A stretch of 64,000 nt of DNA, from positions 124,001 through 188,000 of the forward strand of contig CAJHNH020004879.1 of the NCBI GenBank assembly GCA_905116865.2, in the 5' to 3' direction. Both the position numbers and the translations under genes were made by a program. This stretch comes from Candidula unifasciata. Its lineage: Eukaryota; Mollusca; Gastropoda; Stylommatophora; Geomitridae. The notes below the pieces were generated by a model. The model saw only the letters and a list, made by a program, of their open reading frames with translations, ran no database searches and was not told the origin of the DNA. Shown in pieces: positions 12,501 to 20,160 of the stretch (position 1 is its first letter; every line of letters starts with the position of its first letter).

Positions 12501-15500
12501 TGTGTCTATGTGTGTTTCACTTTCTGTGTTGTTTTATCTTCTCTCGTTTTGTGTGTGCTAGTATGTTGTGTTTTAAAGTACAGTTGTACATTAAATGTGC
12601 ACTGTCAGGTGTCTGTATGTTGTATGGTTAGACTTGACTTATGTACTCTCAGGTATCTGTACGTTGTATGGTAGACTTGACTTATGCACTGTCAGTAAAA
12701 ACTTAAGTGAAATTCTGAGGCTAGGTTGATCGATTTGATTTAATTCCTAGAGAAAAAATATTCCAGACTTGTTCCTCATTCAACTGGCTAGATGCCCTGT
12801 TTTATTAAGAAAGGTCTTCTTTGCTGTCTTATCTGTACTCCTGTTCTTTGTTGTGTGCAGTAACTCCTGTTTTCACATTTCTTTGTCTGGTGTTGCTTTG
12901 TAGGGCCTGGTGTAATTTAGGTTTTCTTTTCCTCCTGACCCCCCTGGTGGGTTTTTTGCTGTTTTGGTTGCTGGTGCATGGCTTTTGTATCAGTCGCTGT
13001 GCTAGTGGCTTCATGCCAGGTTCTGGGTTTCTGCTGTGAAATGCCCCTGGGTTAACTCTGCCAGCTGTCACTTACTGAGGCTGGGACAGCCTGGGAGCCT
13101 GTTTAAGGTGGGGTCAACCTGGAAGCCTGTTTGAGGATGATGCTGATTCAAACCCAAGACCTTCAGCCTTGTAAGCAAGTGTCTAACCAGTATACTACAG
13201 AAACTTTCACAAAATCACTAATCCATAGGTGTGTCAGTACAAGTGAAACGACAGCACAATTGTTGTTATCACTGCTAGTTTTAATTTATTGGTACAACTC
13301 TGCTACCTAACACTCATGTCGCAAGAGTTGACTTATTAGGGATGTCTCTTTCAAAGTGGAAGTGTATATGCCTGAGAGGCAAGGGACCAACATAAAAATA
13401 AGCCAGAACTGTAAAACGGATGCGCATGCAGAACTCGGGTTTTTGAACAAGACTAAGTCCAGAAGTGGATGAACAACCAGAACTGTCTTCCAGAATTTAC
13501 ATCTGTGAACGTGGAAAAGAAGAACATTGTATTTTTCCATGTGTAAAATATGTTTTCCCAAACTTTCCTAAGTTCAGAATTACAGATGACAGAAGGAAAA
13601 TAGTCAGGACAGAAATGAAATGTTTTCATACTATGCTAGGTGTAATGAGGAAAGACCAACTTAAGAATGATGATTTCAGGAGGAGGGTTGGCACAGAGCC
13701 AATACTGCATTATAGGTAGACAACAAATCAAATGTCACAACTGAAAAGTACAAAGCAAACAGAAGGGCCCGTTCCAGAGATCTCTTCCTGCCCTGACACC
13801 ATGAAGCATTCCAGGTGTAGAGAAAGGAGAAGATAAATGATGGATCGCCTTATGTATCGGATGTGTTTAAAACATTTATTTCTTAATTTTGGGCTAAAAA
13901 ATAGGGATCGGCTTATACATGGATGTGTCTTATAGTGGGACAGATATGATATATTGATATCAGACTGCTGTTTTCATTCACTGATATCACTCAGCTGTTT
14001 TCATTCATTGATATCACTCAGCTGTTTTCATTTGTTAATATCACTCTGTTTTCTCTTATTGAAATCACTCAGCTGTTTCCATTTGTTGATGTCACTCTAC
14101 TGTTTTCTTTTATTGAAATCACTGTGCTATTTTCATTGATTTCCCAGGATGCAGACCTCATGGCACGCAATCCCACCCCGCTGTCCCCAGGCAGTGTAGC
14201 TGGTGAAAGTGTGGGCAGGAGGAGGAAAAAGCGAACCAGCATAGACACAGCCATACGTGTGGCTCTAGAGAAAAGCTTTCAGGCCAACCCCAAACCGACC
14301 TCAGAGGATATCACGCTGATTGCTGATTCCCTCAACATGGAGAAAGAGGTGAGGGCACCAGTGACTTTACTTGACATGACACTGGTTATACATATGGTCA
14401 CCTCTCTCTCGCACAAACTCTCTTTCTATCTGACCTGTTGTCTCCTCTTTGCTTTCTGATCTAGTTCTGTGTTTTCCCCCTGCTTCAGATCTGTGACATG
14501 CTGTTGTGTAAGACTATCTCACAACAGTGCAGACCTGATAAAGAGAACTCACCGGACGCCCAAGAATTTTTATTAAATTTTTTTTTCTTTCTAAATCAGA
14601 CATTCGTCTTATCCAGATAAGTGTTCAAGCAAGAAAACTTGCAGCAGATTAACAAATTGTTCTTTACTAATGAAATCGGCCACATCTGAGATCATTTTAA
14701 GAGGTTTTTACTGTAAAATGTTTTCTTTCCTTTAACTGTCTTAGCAAGTTCCCTTTATTCCTGTTATTATAAGTTTACGAGTATCTCCACATGTGTTCCG
14801 CCATTCTTATGATTATCTTAACATGTGTTTTCTCTGTTCTTTCACTAGGTTATCAGAGTGTGGTTCTGCAACAGACGTCAAAAGGAGAAGCGTATTAATC
14901 CGCCCAGCTCTAGCTTCATCCATAGCCAGCGGATTCAGCTGAGTGCAGTAGCGGAGGGCAACTCTAACGGAACCTGTAAAACAAATGGAGATGATGGCGG
15001 GATCACCTCCCAGCAGGAGCATATCAACCATTTATTCAAACAGCACCAGCAGAAACAGCGTTTGCAGCAGCATTTTGTAGCAGAGCTGGCAGACGCCACA
15101 TCACCATCATCACCTCTGTCACAACAGTTTTCTGACAGCACCATCCTCATCACTAGCAGTGGTACTACGGCCAGCAGTGACAGTACTCAGTCTTCCAGCA
15201 GCAGTACCTTCTCCACAATGCCGTCCTCTATTTCCAACGGAAGTTTGCTGTTTTCACCATCAATTCTGTCTGATCACACCACAGCCAACCATGTTGCCAC
15301 CACAGATGCCTCCCTCACTTCCCTGGATCAGAAACCTTGCAGCCTTTCCTCAGCCAGCACACAGCTTCAAACTTCAGGCATTCTGGCCTTCAAGTCTCTA
15401 CCTTCTTCGCATCAGCTGAGTTTATACCCAGTCACAGCTTCCGCTTTGTTGAAAAGTGGGCCTGCTTCATCCAATGGGCCATCATTGCAACTCTTTTCTC

Positions 15501-15526
15501 ATCTCTCCTCTAATGGTGATGCTTGA
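323..15526 (+). CDS. POU2F: POU class II (Oct-type) transcription factor, 5'-partial, seven exons visible
   Basis: Joined exons 323-517, 2480-2755, 6041-6247, 8613-8688, 12137-12282, 14148-14348 and 14849-15526 total 1779 nt: 592 residues plus TGA, with all phases compatible. The order is a Gln/Ser/Thr-rich N-terminal region (residues 1-226) with repeated LQQFLL-type motifs, the POU-specific domain (about 228-300, [20 protein letters not shown]), a 23-residue linker, the POU homeodomain (about 323-383, ending [11 protein letters not shown]) and a Ser/Thr-rich tail. Family knowledge: class II POU proteins (vertebrate Oct-1/2/11, fly nubbin/pdm) bind the octamer ATGCAAAT in the nucleus through both subdomains. 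The INPPSS following the homeodomain and the LQQFLLVSP stretch favour class II over the other POU classes. No start codon or promoter is visible, since the first exon begins in phase 0 from an exon left of the window. Every intron carries minisatellites. The gene converges on DIXDC1. Confidence 0.93.
600..790. repeat. (GT)n / (GA)n microsatellites
   Basis: Two blocks of GTGTGT followed by GAGAGA with CGCG/ATGCACGCAT spacers, alternating purine-pyrimidine DNA in the first POU2F intron. Confidence 0.9.
1250..2390. repeat. 31-bp minisatellite
   Basis: About 36 units containing GGGGCATCATTGTTTACTGG. Diverged precursors (GATGTCATTGTTTACTGACA) are scattered from about 530 on, so the array seems to have grown out of the degenerate left part of the same intron. 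Confidence 0.95.
2480..2755 (+). CDS. POU2F: POU2F exon encoding Ser/Gln-rich region
   Basis: 276 nt (92 codons), phase 0-0. The acceptor is GATCTTTTCAG|GTATCA and the donor is AATCAG|GTCAGT. The translation includes a run of seven serines, [20 protein letters not shown], and then [19 protein letters not shown]. The QQFLLVSP core resembles the conserved QQFVLVHP patch of vertebrate Oct-1/2 (recalled family feature), which supports class II membership. Confidence 0.82.
2775..3655. repeat. 22-bp purine-rich minisatellite
   Basis: About 40 units with core GACTCATTTGAGGTGGAAGG. It is strongly purine-biased on the + strand (sense for POU2F) and includes a larger internal duplication (3061-3180 versus 3355-3470). 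Confidence 0.95.
3656..4030 (+). repeat. Tandemly duplicated fragment of dispersed family A with G-tracts
   Basis: A block of about 125 bp (from GCCACTGCCCATCTGACAAG to GGATAAACAAATTTG) occurs at 3,674-3,791 and again at 3,854-3,971. Each is preceded by a G-run, the second being over 30 nearly pure G. The text CTTTGAAGTCAGAGTGCATC places it in dispersed family A. The end has GAAGAAGAAAAAG. Confidence 0.85.
4139..5078. mobile_element. Fold-back element with long inverted repeats and telomere-like arrays
   Basis: The left arm starts CTCCTGTCAAATCCGGACGA. The right arm ends with its reverse complement, TCGTCCGGATTTGACAGGAG. The arms match over roughly 110 bp (including GTCAGAGTTCTCTCCCTT). AGTAGT flanks both sides as a possible target duplication, although it is also part of the surrounding repeat. 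There is no transposase frame. TTAGGG-like repeats lie inside the left half (4,335-4,506) and CCCTAA-like ones inside the right half (4,745-4,805). Confidence 0.8.
4335..4506. repeat. Telomere-like GGGTTA/GGGGTA array
   Basis: About 28 alternating GGGTTA and GGGGTA hexamers, related to the animal telomere repeat TTAGGG. The 6-bp periodicity keeps several frames open (Val/Gly/Leu repeats), which are not genes. Confidence 0.93.
5085..6020. repeat. Degenerate 40-50 bp repeats with acceptor-like sequence
   Basis: About 20 diverged units of the type TTTGTCTGTAGTCAGTAGTT plus CCTATAATAAAATGATTCTC. Each contains a pyrimidine-rich TTTTTGTCTG(C/T)AG. The array runs to within about 20 bp of the acceptor of POU2F exon 6041. 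Confidence 0.85.
6041..6247 (+). CDS. POU2F: POU2F exon with polyglutamine tract
   Basis: 207 nt, phase 0-0. The acceptor is GATCTTCAAACAG|GGTACA. The frame reads [20 protein letters not shown], then [20 protein letters not shown] and a Ser/Pro-rich segment. Two donors are possible: after GAT at 6241 (GTCATG) or after ATG at 6247 (GTCTGT). Both keep the frame, so the exact end may be 6 nt shorter. The donor runs straight into the 37-bp array that fills the next intron. Confidence 0.75.
6249..7290. repeat. 37-bp pyrimidine-rich minisatellite starting at a donor
   Basis: About 28 units with TCTCTCTTGTCTATCTAATT and GCTGTATGCTTGTTG. The first diverged unit (GTCTGTCTCATTATGCTGTG) begins exactly at the donor of POU2F exon 6041-6247. 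Confidence 0.93.
7406..7660 (+). mobile_element. Dispersed SINE-like repeat, family A
   Basis: It starts with a G-run followed by GACCACTACC, contains CTTCAAAGTCAGAGTGTATC, CCAACAGTCTGCATACAGAT and AAGCCAGATCTGT, and ends CTGAGAAGAAGAAG. The same order of blocks is found at seven other loci in the window, four more in + and three in - orientation. The (AAG)n end looks like a retroposon tail. No A/B box was recognised. Confidence 0.7.
7790..7980 (-). mobile_element. Dispersed repeat, family B
   Basis: It contains TAGACCAGTCGGCACAAGAT, GGGTGATGTAGTCAACATCG and CCCGGTACCCACTCAAGGCT. The same blocks occur at 33,145, 36,505 and (reverse complement) 63,665. The copy near the right edge carries a (TTTAC)n tail, so it defines the + orientation. 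Confidence 0.65.
7985..8575. repeat. 39-bp minisatellite upstream of POU exon 8613
   Basis: About 15 degenerate units with GTTGATGAACCTCATCTACA and AGTATGATGTGATATTGTG. The first units lie at about 7,690-7,780, left of the family B insertion, so that insertion split an existing array. Confidence 0.85.
8613..8688 (+). CDS. POU2F: POU2F exon: start of POU-specific domain
   Basis: 76 nt, phase 0 at the start and one base into a codon at the end. The acceptor is TGTGGTCATTACAG|GAGGAA and the donor is GAACTGG|GTATGT. It encodes [20 protein letters not shown] followed by RRIEL, the first helix of the POU-specific domain. The last G joins GT of the next exon to give the Gly of ...LGFTQGDVG. Confidence 0.92.
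8800..9060. repeat. 21-bp minisatellite
   Basis: About 10 near-perfect units of GGGAGGTTAGCATTTATACA(T). The unit is a multiple of 3, giving a spurious open frame. It shares GGAGGTTAGCAT with the next array, so the two share an origin. Confidence 0.95.
9061..10505. repeat. 40-bp minisatellite
   Basis: About 35 units alternating AGGTTAGCATCTGTACAGGG and AGGTTGACATCTTTATGTGG. Each unit is itself a diverged dimer of an AGGTT(A/G)(G/A)CAT monomer of about 20 bp. It fills the intron within the POU-specific domain. Confidence 0.95.
10670..10915 (-). mobile_element. Dispersed SINE-like repeat, family A
   Basis: Reverse-oriented copy: GCCGGCTGTAAACTCCAGTT, ATTCCAGACTTGAGTTTTAC, GTGCAGACCGTTGGTTTATC and, at the far end, a C-run (the complement of the G-run head). 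Confidence 0.7.
11145..12136. repeat. 33/36-bp minisatellite made of copies of the exon-5 splice acceptor
   Basis: About 25-28 units, each with TTTGTCTGCTAGGTTTCA followed by either CATGTCATGACA or TTTCACGTCATTATA. The last units change to TCTGCCAG|GTTTCACA and the final one is the true junction of POU2F exon 12137. Both unit lengths are multiples of 3, so a frame of about 210 codons stays open but is not a gene. Confidence 0.96.
12137..12282 (+). CDS. POU2F: POU2F exon: rest of POU-specific domain
   Basis: 146 nt. The acceptor is TCTGCCAG|GTTTCACACAG and the donor is CTACAG|GTACAC. It encodes [20 protein letters not shown], then [20 protein letters not shown] and PLLHKWLQ, the helix-turn-helix that reads the ATGC half of the octamer. 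The sequence is nearly invariant compared with the family. His in LLHKW replaces the usual Glu. The acceptor is the terminal copy of a tandem array that repeats this same splice junction for about 1 kb upstream. Confidence 0.96.
12283..13120. other. T-rich intron sequence
   Basis: No gene and no strong repeat apart from a diverged tandem pair around 12,600-12,690 (CTGTATGTTGTATGGTTAGA type). Hydrophobic frames here come from T-richness. Confidence 0.6.
13128..13200 (-). mobile_element. tRNA-derived SINE head
   Basis: The minus strand reads GTAGTATACTGGTTAGACAC (A-box-like) and, about 35 nt on, GGGTTTGAATC (B-box-like). It lacks the folding pairs of an intact tRNA, so it is a SINE promoter remnant. 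Confidence 0.5.
13295..13535 (+). mobile_element. Dispersed SINE-like repeat, family A
   Basis: Blocks CTTATTAGGGATGTCTCTTT, TATATGCCTGAGAGGCAAGG, AATAAGCCAGAACTGTAAAA and GACTAAGTCCAGAAGTGGAT in the same order as the other copies, ending in GAAAAGAAGAA. Confidence 0.7.
13955..14140. repeat. 27-bp degenerate array abutting POU exon 14148
   Basis: About 7 units of GATATCACTCAGCTGTTTTC plus ATTCATT. The final unit (AAATCACTGTGCTATTTTCA) supplies the polypyrimidine region of the acceptor. Confidence 0.85.
14148..14348 (+). CDS. POU2F: POU2F exon: linker and first two helices of POU homeodomain
   Basis: 201 nt, phase 0-0. The acceptor is CATTGATTTCCCAG|GATGCA and the donor is AAAGAG|GTGAGG. It encodes the linker [20 protein letters not shown] and SVG, then the homeodomain start [20 protein letters not shown] and [18 protein letters not shown]. 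The split between helix 2 and the recognition helix at ...NMEKE|VIRVW is a natural domain break. The upstream intron ends in a short AT-rich array that abuts the acceptor. Confidence 0.95.
14849..15526 (+). CDS. POU2F: POU2F last coding exon: recognition helix and Ser/Thr-rich tail
   Basis: 678 nt including TGA. The acceptor is TGTTCTTTCACTAG|GTTATC. It begins [20 protein letters not shown], the DNA-reading helix with the Cys typical of POU homeodomains. A tail of about 200 residues follows, rich in Ser, Thr and Gln (for example [17 protein letters not shown] and several Ser runs), ending [14 protein letters not shown]. Such tails act as activation or cofactor regions in relatives, but no defined domain is visible here. 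Confidence 0.95.
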   Translation, partial: VIRVWFCNRRQKEKRINPPSSSFIHSQRIQLSAVAEGNSNGTCKTNGDDGGITSQQEHINHLFKQHQQKQRLQQHFVAELADATSPSSPLSQQFSDSTILITSSGTTASSDSTQSSSSSTFSTMPSSISNGSLLFSPSILSDHTTANHVATTDASLTSLDQKPCSLSSASTQLQTSGILAFKSLPSSHQLSLYPVTASALLKSGPASSNGPSLQLFSHLSSNGDA

Positions 15527-15689
15527 GATCAGTATGTTTGCTTGCATGCCGCTGGCCATGAACTTTTTCATTATTGACCTCTGTGAGAGTCGTGTACGAT
15601 GATGATAATGAACACTTGCGTGTTAAGAAAGTCTGCCTTCTACATGATGAGGGGAGATGTGTTATCTTCGACCAGGTCTGAGTTAATTA

Positions 15690-15880
15690 ACACCAGACAT
15701 GTCTTCCGTTCCACAAAGTTGGGATTATGTTACACCAGACATGTCTCCCTTCCACACAGTCAGGGTTATGTTAACACTAGACATGTCTCCCTTCCACACA
15801 GTCAGGGTTATGTTAACACTAGACATGTCTCCCTTCCACACAGTCAGGGTTATGTTAACACTAGACTTCCCCATAACACC
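15690..15880. repeat. 48-bp tandem repeat in POU2F 3' UTR
   Basis: Three full and one partial unit with ACATGTCTCCCTTCCACACA and GTCAGGGTTATGTTAACACT. ACATGTCT recurs as AGACATGTCTAG in the sequence just after it. Confidence 0.93.
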
Positions 15881-16269
15881 AACTATGACTGAATCCAGGG
15901 GAGACATGTCTAGTGTACGTGCGAAGGGGAAATGAGCACTGGGGGAGACTGTTCCACAGTGTTGTGGAAAAGGGTGTCTGACTGTTTTGTGTATGTTGTC
16001 AACACGTGGGTAAGTGCATCTTTCTTCAAAAGGCAAATATGTCAGCAGCAAATTTTCAGTGAATTCCCACTACCATAGTGATTTGTGTCTGGTCTAGCTA
16101 TGACCTAGAGGAAATGTAGCACATCTGAACCAGGTTATGTACCTGTGACACTACAGTTACCCTTGTCTCATGTCGGACACTAAGTTACATTTCTGGGACT
16201 TACAACTTATATGCAACCATGATGTCTTGTATATAGAACTGTCACATGTGTTATCTTGTGCTCTACCTC

Positions 16270-16830
16270 GTGATTGTGTAGACACTATAGCAGGCTGTAA
16301 TTTTGTTGAGACTGTGGACACTATAGCAGGCTGTAATTTTGTTGAGACTGTGGACACTATAGCAGCCTGTCATCTTGTTGAGAATGTGAACACTACAGCA
16401 GCATGTCATTTTGTTGAGACTGTGAACACTACAGCAGGCTGTCATCTTGTTGAGACTGTGAACACTACAGCAGCCTGTCATCTTGTTGAGACTGTGGACA
16501 CTCTACAGCAAGCTGTAATTTGGTTGAGACTGTGGACACTACAGCAGCATGTCATTTTGTTGAGACTGTGGACACTACAGCAGCCTGTCATCTTGTTGAG
16601 ACTGTGAACACTACAGCAGCCTGTCATCTTGTTGAGACTGTGGACACTCTACAGCAAGCTGTAATTTGGTTGAGACTGTGGACACTACAGCAGGCTGTAA
16701 TTTGGTTGAGACTGTGGACACTACAGCAGGCTGTAATTTGGTTGAGACTGTGGACACTACAGCAGGCTGTAATTTGGTTGAGATGGCCAACACTACAGCA
16801 GCCTGTCATTTAGTTGAGACTGTGGACACC
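16270..16830. repeat. 36-bp minisatellite in POU2F 3' UTR
   Basis: About 15 units: GTGGACACTACAGCAGGCTG plus TAATTTGGTTGAGACT. Confidence 0.94.
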
Positions 16831-16839
16831 AAAGCGGAC

Positions 16840-18030
16840 TGAGTTTTGTTGAAATGTTTGGGATTGTATGGACACTACAGCAGACTGTCAGTTTTGTTGA
16901 AATGTTTGGGATTGTGTGGACACCAGTTTTGTTGAAATGTTTGGGATTGTGTGGACACCAGTTTTGTTAAAATGTTTGGGATTGTGTGGACACTACAGCA
17001 GACTGTCAGTTTTGTTGAAATGTTTGGGGATTGTGTGGACACAACAGTTTTGTTGAAATGTTTGGGATTGTGTGGACACCATTTTTGTTGAAATGTTTGG
17101 GATTGCGTGAACACCACTTTTGTTAAAATGTTTGGGATTGTGTGGACACTACAGCAGACTGTCAGTTTTGTTGAAATGTTTGGGATTGTGTGGACACCAC
17201 AGCAGACTGTCAGTTTTGTTGAAATATTTGTGATTGTGTGGACACCACAGCAGACTGTCAGTTTTGTTGAAATGTTTGGGATTGTGTGGACACTACAGCA
17301 GACACAGTTTTGTTGAAATGTTTGGGATTGTGTGGACACTACAGCAGACTGTCAGTTTTGTTGAAATGTTTGGGATTGTGTGGACACAACAGTTTTGTTG
17401 AAATGTTTGGGATTGTGTGGACACAACAGTTTTGTTGAAATGTTTGGGATTGTGTGGACACAACAGTTTTGTTGAAATGTTTGGGATTGTGTGGACACAA
17501 CAGTTTTGTTGAAATGTTTGGGATTGTGTGGACACAACAGTTTTGTTGAAATGTTTGGGATTGTGTGGACACAACAGTTTTGTTGAAATGTTTGGGATTG
17601 TGTGGACACAACAGTTTTGTTGAAATGTTTGGGATTGTGTGGACACCAGTTTTGTTGAAATGTTTGGGATTATGTGGACACTACAGCAGACTGTCAGTTT
17701 TGTTTAAATGTTTGGGATTATGTGGACACAACAGTTTTGTTGAAATGTTTGGGATTGTGTGGACACAACAGTTTTGTTGAAATGTTTGGGATTGTGTCGA
17801 CACTACAGCAGATGGTCAATTTTGTTGAAATGTTTGGGATTGTGTCGACACTACAGCAGACTGTCAGTTTTGTTGAAATGTTTGGGATTGTGTGGACACC
17901 ACAGCAGACTGTCAGTTTTGTTGAAATATTTGTGATTGTGTCGACACTACAGCAGATGGCCAGTTTTGTTGAAATGTTTGGGGATTGTGTCGACACTAGA
18001 GCAAGCTGTCAGTTTTGTTTAAATATTTTG
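16840..18030. repeat. 37-55 bp minisatellite, offshoot of the preceding array
   Basis: About 27 units containing TTTTGTTGAAATGTTTGGGA and TTGTGTGGACAC. Many also carry CTACAGCAGACTGTCAG, the core of the 36-bp array upstream, so one array evolved from the other by insertion and deletion inside the unit. Confidence 0.94.
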
Positions 18031-18271
18031 ACTGGACACCTGTCACTTTGTTATGCTGGAAATGTGTATTATCTTTTCTAATACGTTAGTGGCATAACTG
18101 AGAGAGCCTGCTTGAACTTTTTTTTTTTAACGCTCTTAAATATTTTTGCTTCTGTGACCATAGGACAACATAGACTGAGTGAGTGAGTGTGTGTATGCTG
18201 TCAGCACATTATCATGTCCAACAATAATGCTGCCAGGCGTGTGAATTTATCTTGTACATGTTCTCTGAAAA

Positions 18272-18277
18272 AATAAA
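18272..18277 (+). promoter_or_regulatory. Candidate polyadenylation signal of POU2F
   Basis: Canonical AATAAA followed within 30 nt by a GT-rich tract (TGGTTGAGTTGTTATTGTGG), the usual layout of a cleavage site and its downstream element. Other AATAAA hexamers occur in the window, but this is the first with such context after the stop codon. Confidence 0.45.
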
Positions 18278-18750
18278 CATTGGTTGAGTTGTTATTGTGG
18301 AGTTATTAATTTATTATGTTTGGCTGTGTCCCCTCTGTGAGGACTTGAGACGTTTTCAAATCCACATCCAGCCAGGCCACCCCTTCCCCCCCAAAAAAAC
18401 TTGTCTCCCAGTTGACCTAGCCGCATAAAAAGGTGGACACGGTTGGCCTCTTTTTTTTTTCAACTCTGCTCACAAACTTCTAATCGGGCGCTGATGGGGG
18501 AAACACACTACTAATACAGAACAACATAGCACAATTTTATTAAAGAAACTTGTTCTTGGAGCAGCAAACACAATCAAAGACAGAAATGAACAAAGGCAAT
18601 AAGTACAAAATCAATCACTATCCCAGCCAATTCTGATCGCATTTGCATGCCTCATAGGCCAGTGGTTTTGGTAAAACTGGTTCCTATAATTAATAATATC
18701 AACACCGTTGCTAGTGAGAAGATCTGCATTAGACGCTCTCAGACATTCTT
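18278..18750. other. Spacer between the convergent genes
   Basis: Non-repetitive. It contains CCCCCC and T9 runs, both candidate poly(A) regions at its left end, and an octamer-like ATTTGCAT near 18,640. No gene is seen. Confidence 0.5.
18536..18541 (-). promoter_or_regulatory. Candidate polyadenylation signal for the minus-strand gene
   Basis: AATAAA on the minus strand, followed (minus strand) by a GT-rich stretch of about 50 nt. It would end a DIXDC1 transcript only about 260 bp from the POU2F signal, but would imply a 3' UTR of roughly 9 kb. A nearer alternative AATAAA on the minus strand lies around 25,670. Confidence 0.3.
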
Positions 18751-18754
18751 GGAA

Positions 18755-19190
18755 TACAACCAGTGGGACAAACTGTCACATACTCCAGCAGTTGGAACAC
18801 AACCTGTGGGACAAACTGTCACATACTCCAGCAGTTGGAGCGCAACCTGTGGGACAAACTGTCACATACTCCAGCATTTGGAACACAACATGTGGGACAA
18901 ACTGTCACATACTCCAGCAGTTAAAACACAACCTGTGGGACAAACTGTCACATACTCCAGCAGTTGGAACACAACCTGTGGGACAAACTGTCACATACTC
19001 CAGCAGTTGGAACACAACCTGTGGGACAAACTGTCACATAACTCTAGCATATAACCACACACCCTCACACAGTCACATAACTCTTGCATACAACCACATA
19101 CTCTAGCAGACAATCACACACCCTCACACAAACTGTCACATAACTTTACCACACCCTCACACAGTCACATAACTAGCATACAACCACACG
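18755..19190. repeat. 43-bp minisatellite
   Basis: About 6 good units (CAACCTGTGGGACAAACTGT, CACATACTCCAGCAGTTGGA) followed by decayed units up to 19,190. Confidence 0.93.
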
Positions 19191-19299
19191 CCTTCACAAA
19201 AACTAATAACCAAAGAACTCATGTTTGTACCTGCACATTGTCACTAAACATTCTTCATTTGGGCAACACTTCACACACACACACACAAATAAATAAAAA

Positions 19300-19570
19300 C
19301 CATTTACAGAATTGTAAACACAACCATTTACAAAATCAATAAACACAACCATTTACAAAATCAAATAAACAATCATTCACAGAAATCAAATAAACACAGC
19401 CATTTACAAAATTAAATAAACAACCATTTACAAAAGCAAATAAACACAACCATTCGCAAAATCAAAAAACCATTTACAAAATCAATAAACACAACCATTC
19501 ACAAAATCAAATAAAAAACCATTTACAAAATCAAATAAACATGACAATTCACAAAATCAAATAAACTTAC
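19300..19570. repeat. 26-bp A-rich repeat
   Basis: About 10 degenerate units of AATAAACACAACCATTTACA plus AAATCA. Confidence 0.88.
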
Positions 19571-19749
19571 CGATAAATTTAAAAAAAAAAGTGTCGAACA
19601 AATAAAATGCACAAGGGATCAATTAGGTGGAATGTAAACAAACAACACATACCCTGATGAGTGGTCTTCTGTAGGCACACACAAACAGCGACAAGACTGG
19701 ACCTCCCCTTTCCCCTTCGACATATATGCACATAACCACACACACTGCA

Positions 19750-20160
19750 ACAAGACTAGCCAACCCACCCACACAGTGCAATGTGGCTGGCCAACCACTC
19801 ACACAGTGCAACCTGGCTGGCCAACCACCCACACAGTGCAATGTAGCTGGCCAACCACCCACACAGTGCAATGTAGTTGGCCAACCAGCCACACAGTGCA
19901 ACCTGGCTGGCCAACCACCCACACAGTGCAACCTGGCTGGCCAACCACCCACACAGTGCAATGTGGCTGGCCAACCACTCACACAGTGCAACCTGGCTGG
20001 CCAACCACCCACACAGTGCAATGTAGCTGGCCAACCACCCACACAGTGCAATGTAGCTGGCCAACCACCCACACAGAGCAACATGGCTGGCCAACCACCC
20101 ACACAGTACAACATGGTTGACCAACCACCCACACAGTGCAACAAGGCTGGCCATCAGCGG
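19750..20160. repeat. 30-bp minisatellite
   Basis: Thirteen or so units of CACACAGTGCAATGTAGCTG plus GCCAACCAC. The unit is a multiple of 3 with no stop in several frames, so long frames appear on both strands. They are not genes. Confidence 0.95.

Larger units (their letters stand above)
15527..18290 (+). other. POU2F: Probable POU2F 3' UTR
   Basis: No further coding exon is recognised after the TGA. The stretch holds three tandem arrays (15,700-15,880, 16,270-16,830 and 16,840-18,030) and ends in AATAAA at 18,272-18,277 followed by a GT-rich segment. If transcription ends there, the UTR is about 2.7 kb and the arrays are in the mRNA. Inferred from position and the signal only. Confidence 0.45.

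Noticed and set aside
12821..13071. Short hydrophobic frames in the intron after the POU-specific exon
   Set aside because: No splice sites in phase with the POU exons and T-rich composition. The exon pair 12282/14148 joins perfectly without them.
13128..13200. Functional tRNA gene
   Set aside because: Only A- and B-box-like text is present. Acceptor and anticodon stems do not pair, as also at 32,848, 34,428 and 57,618. A SINE origin is more likely.
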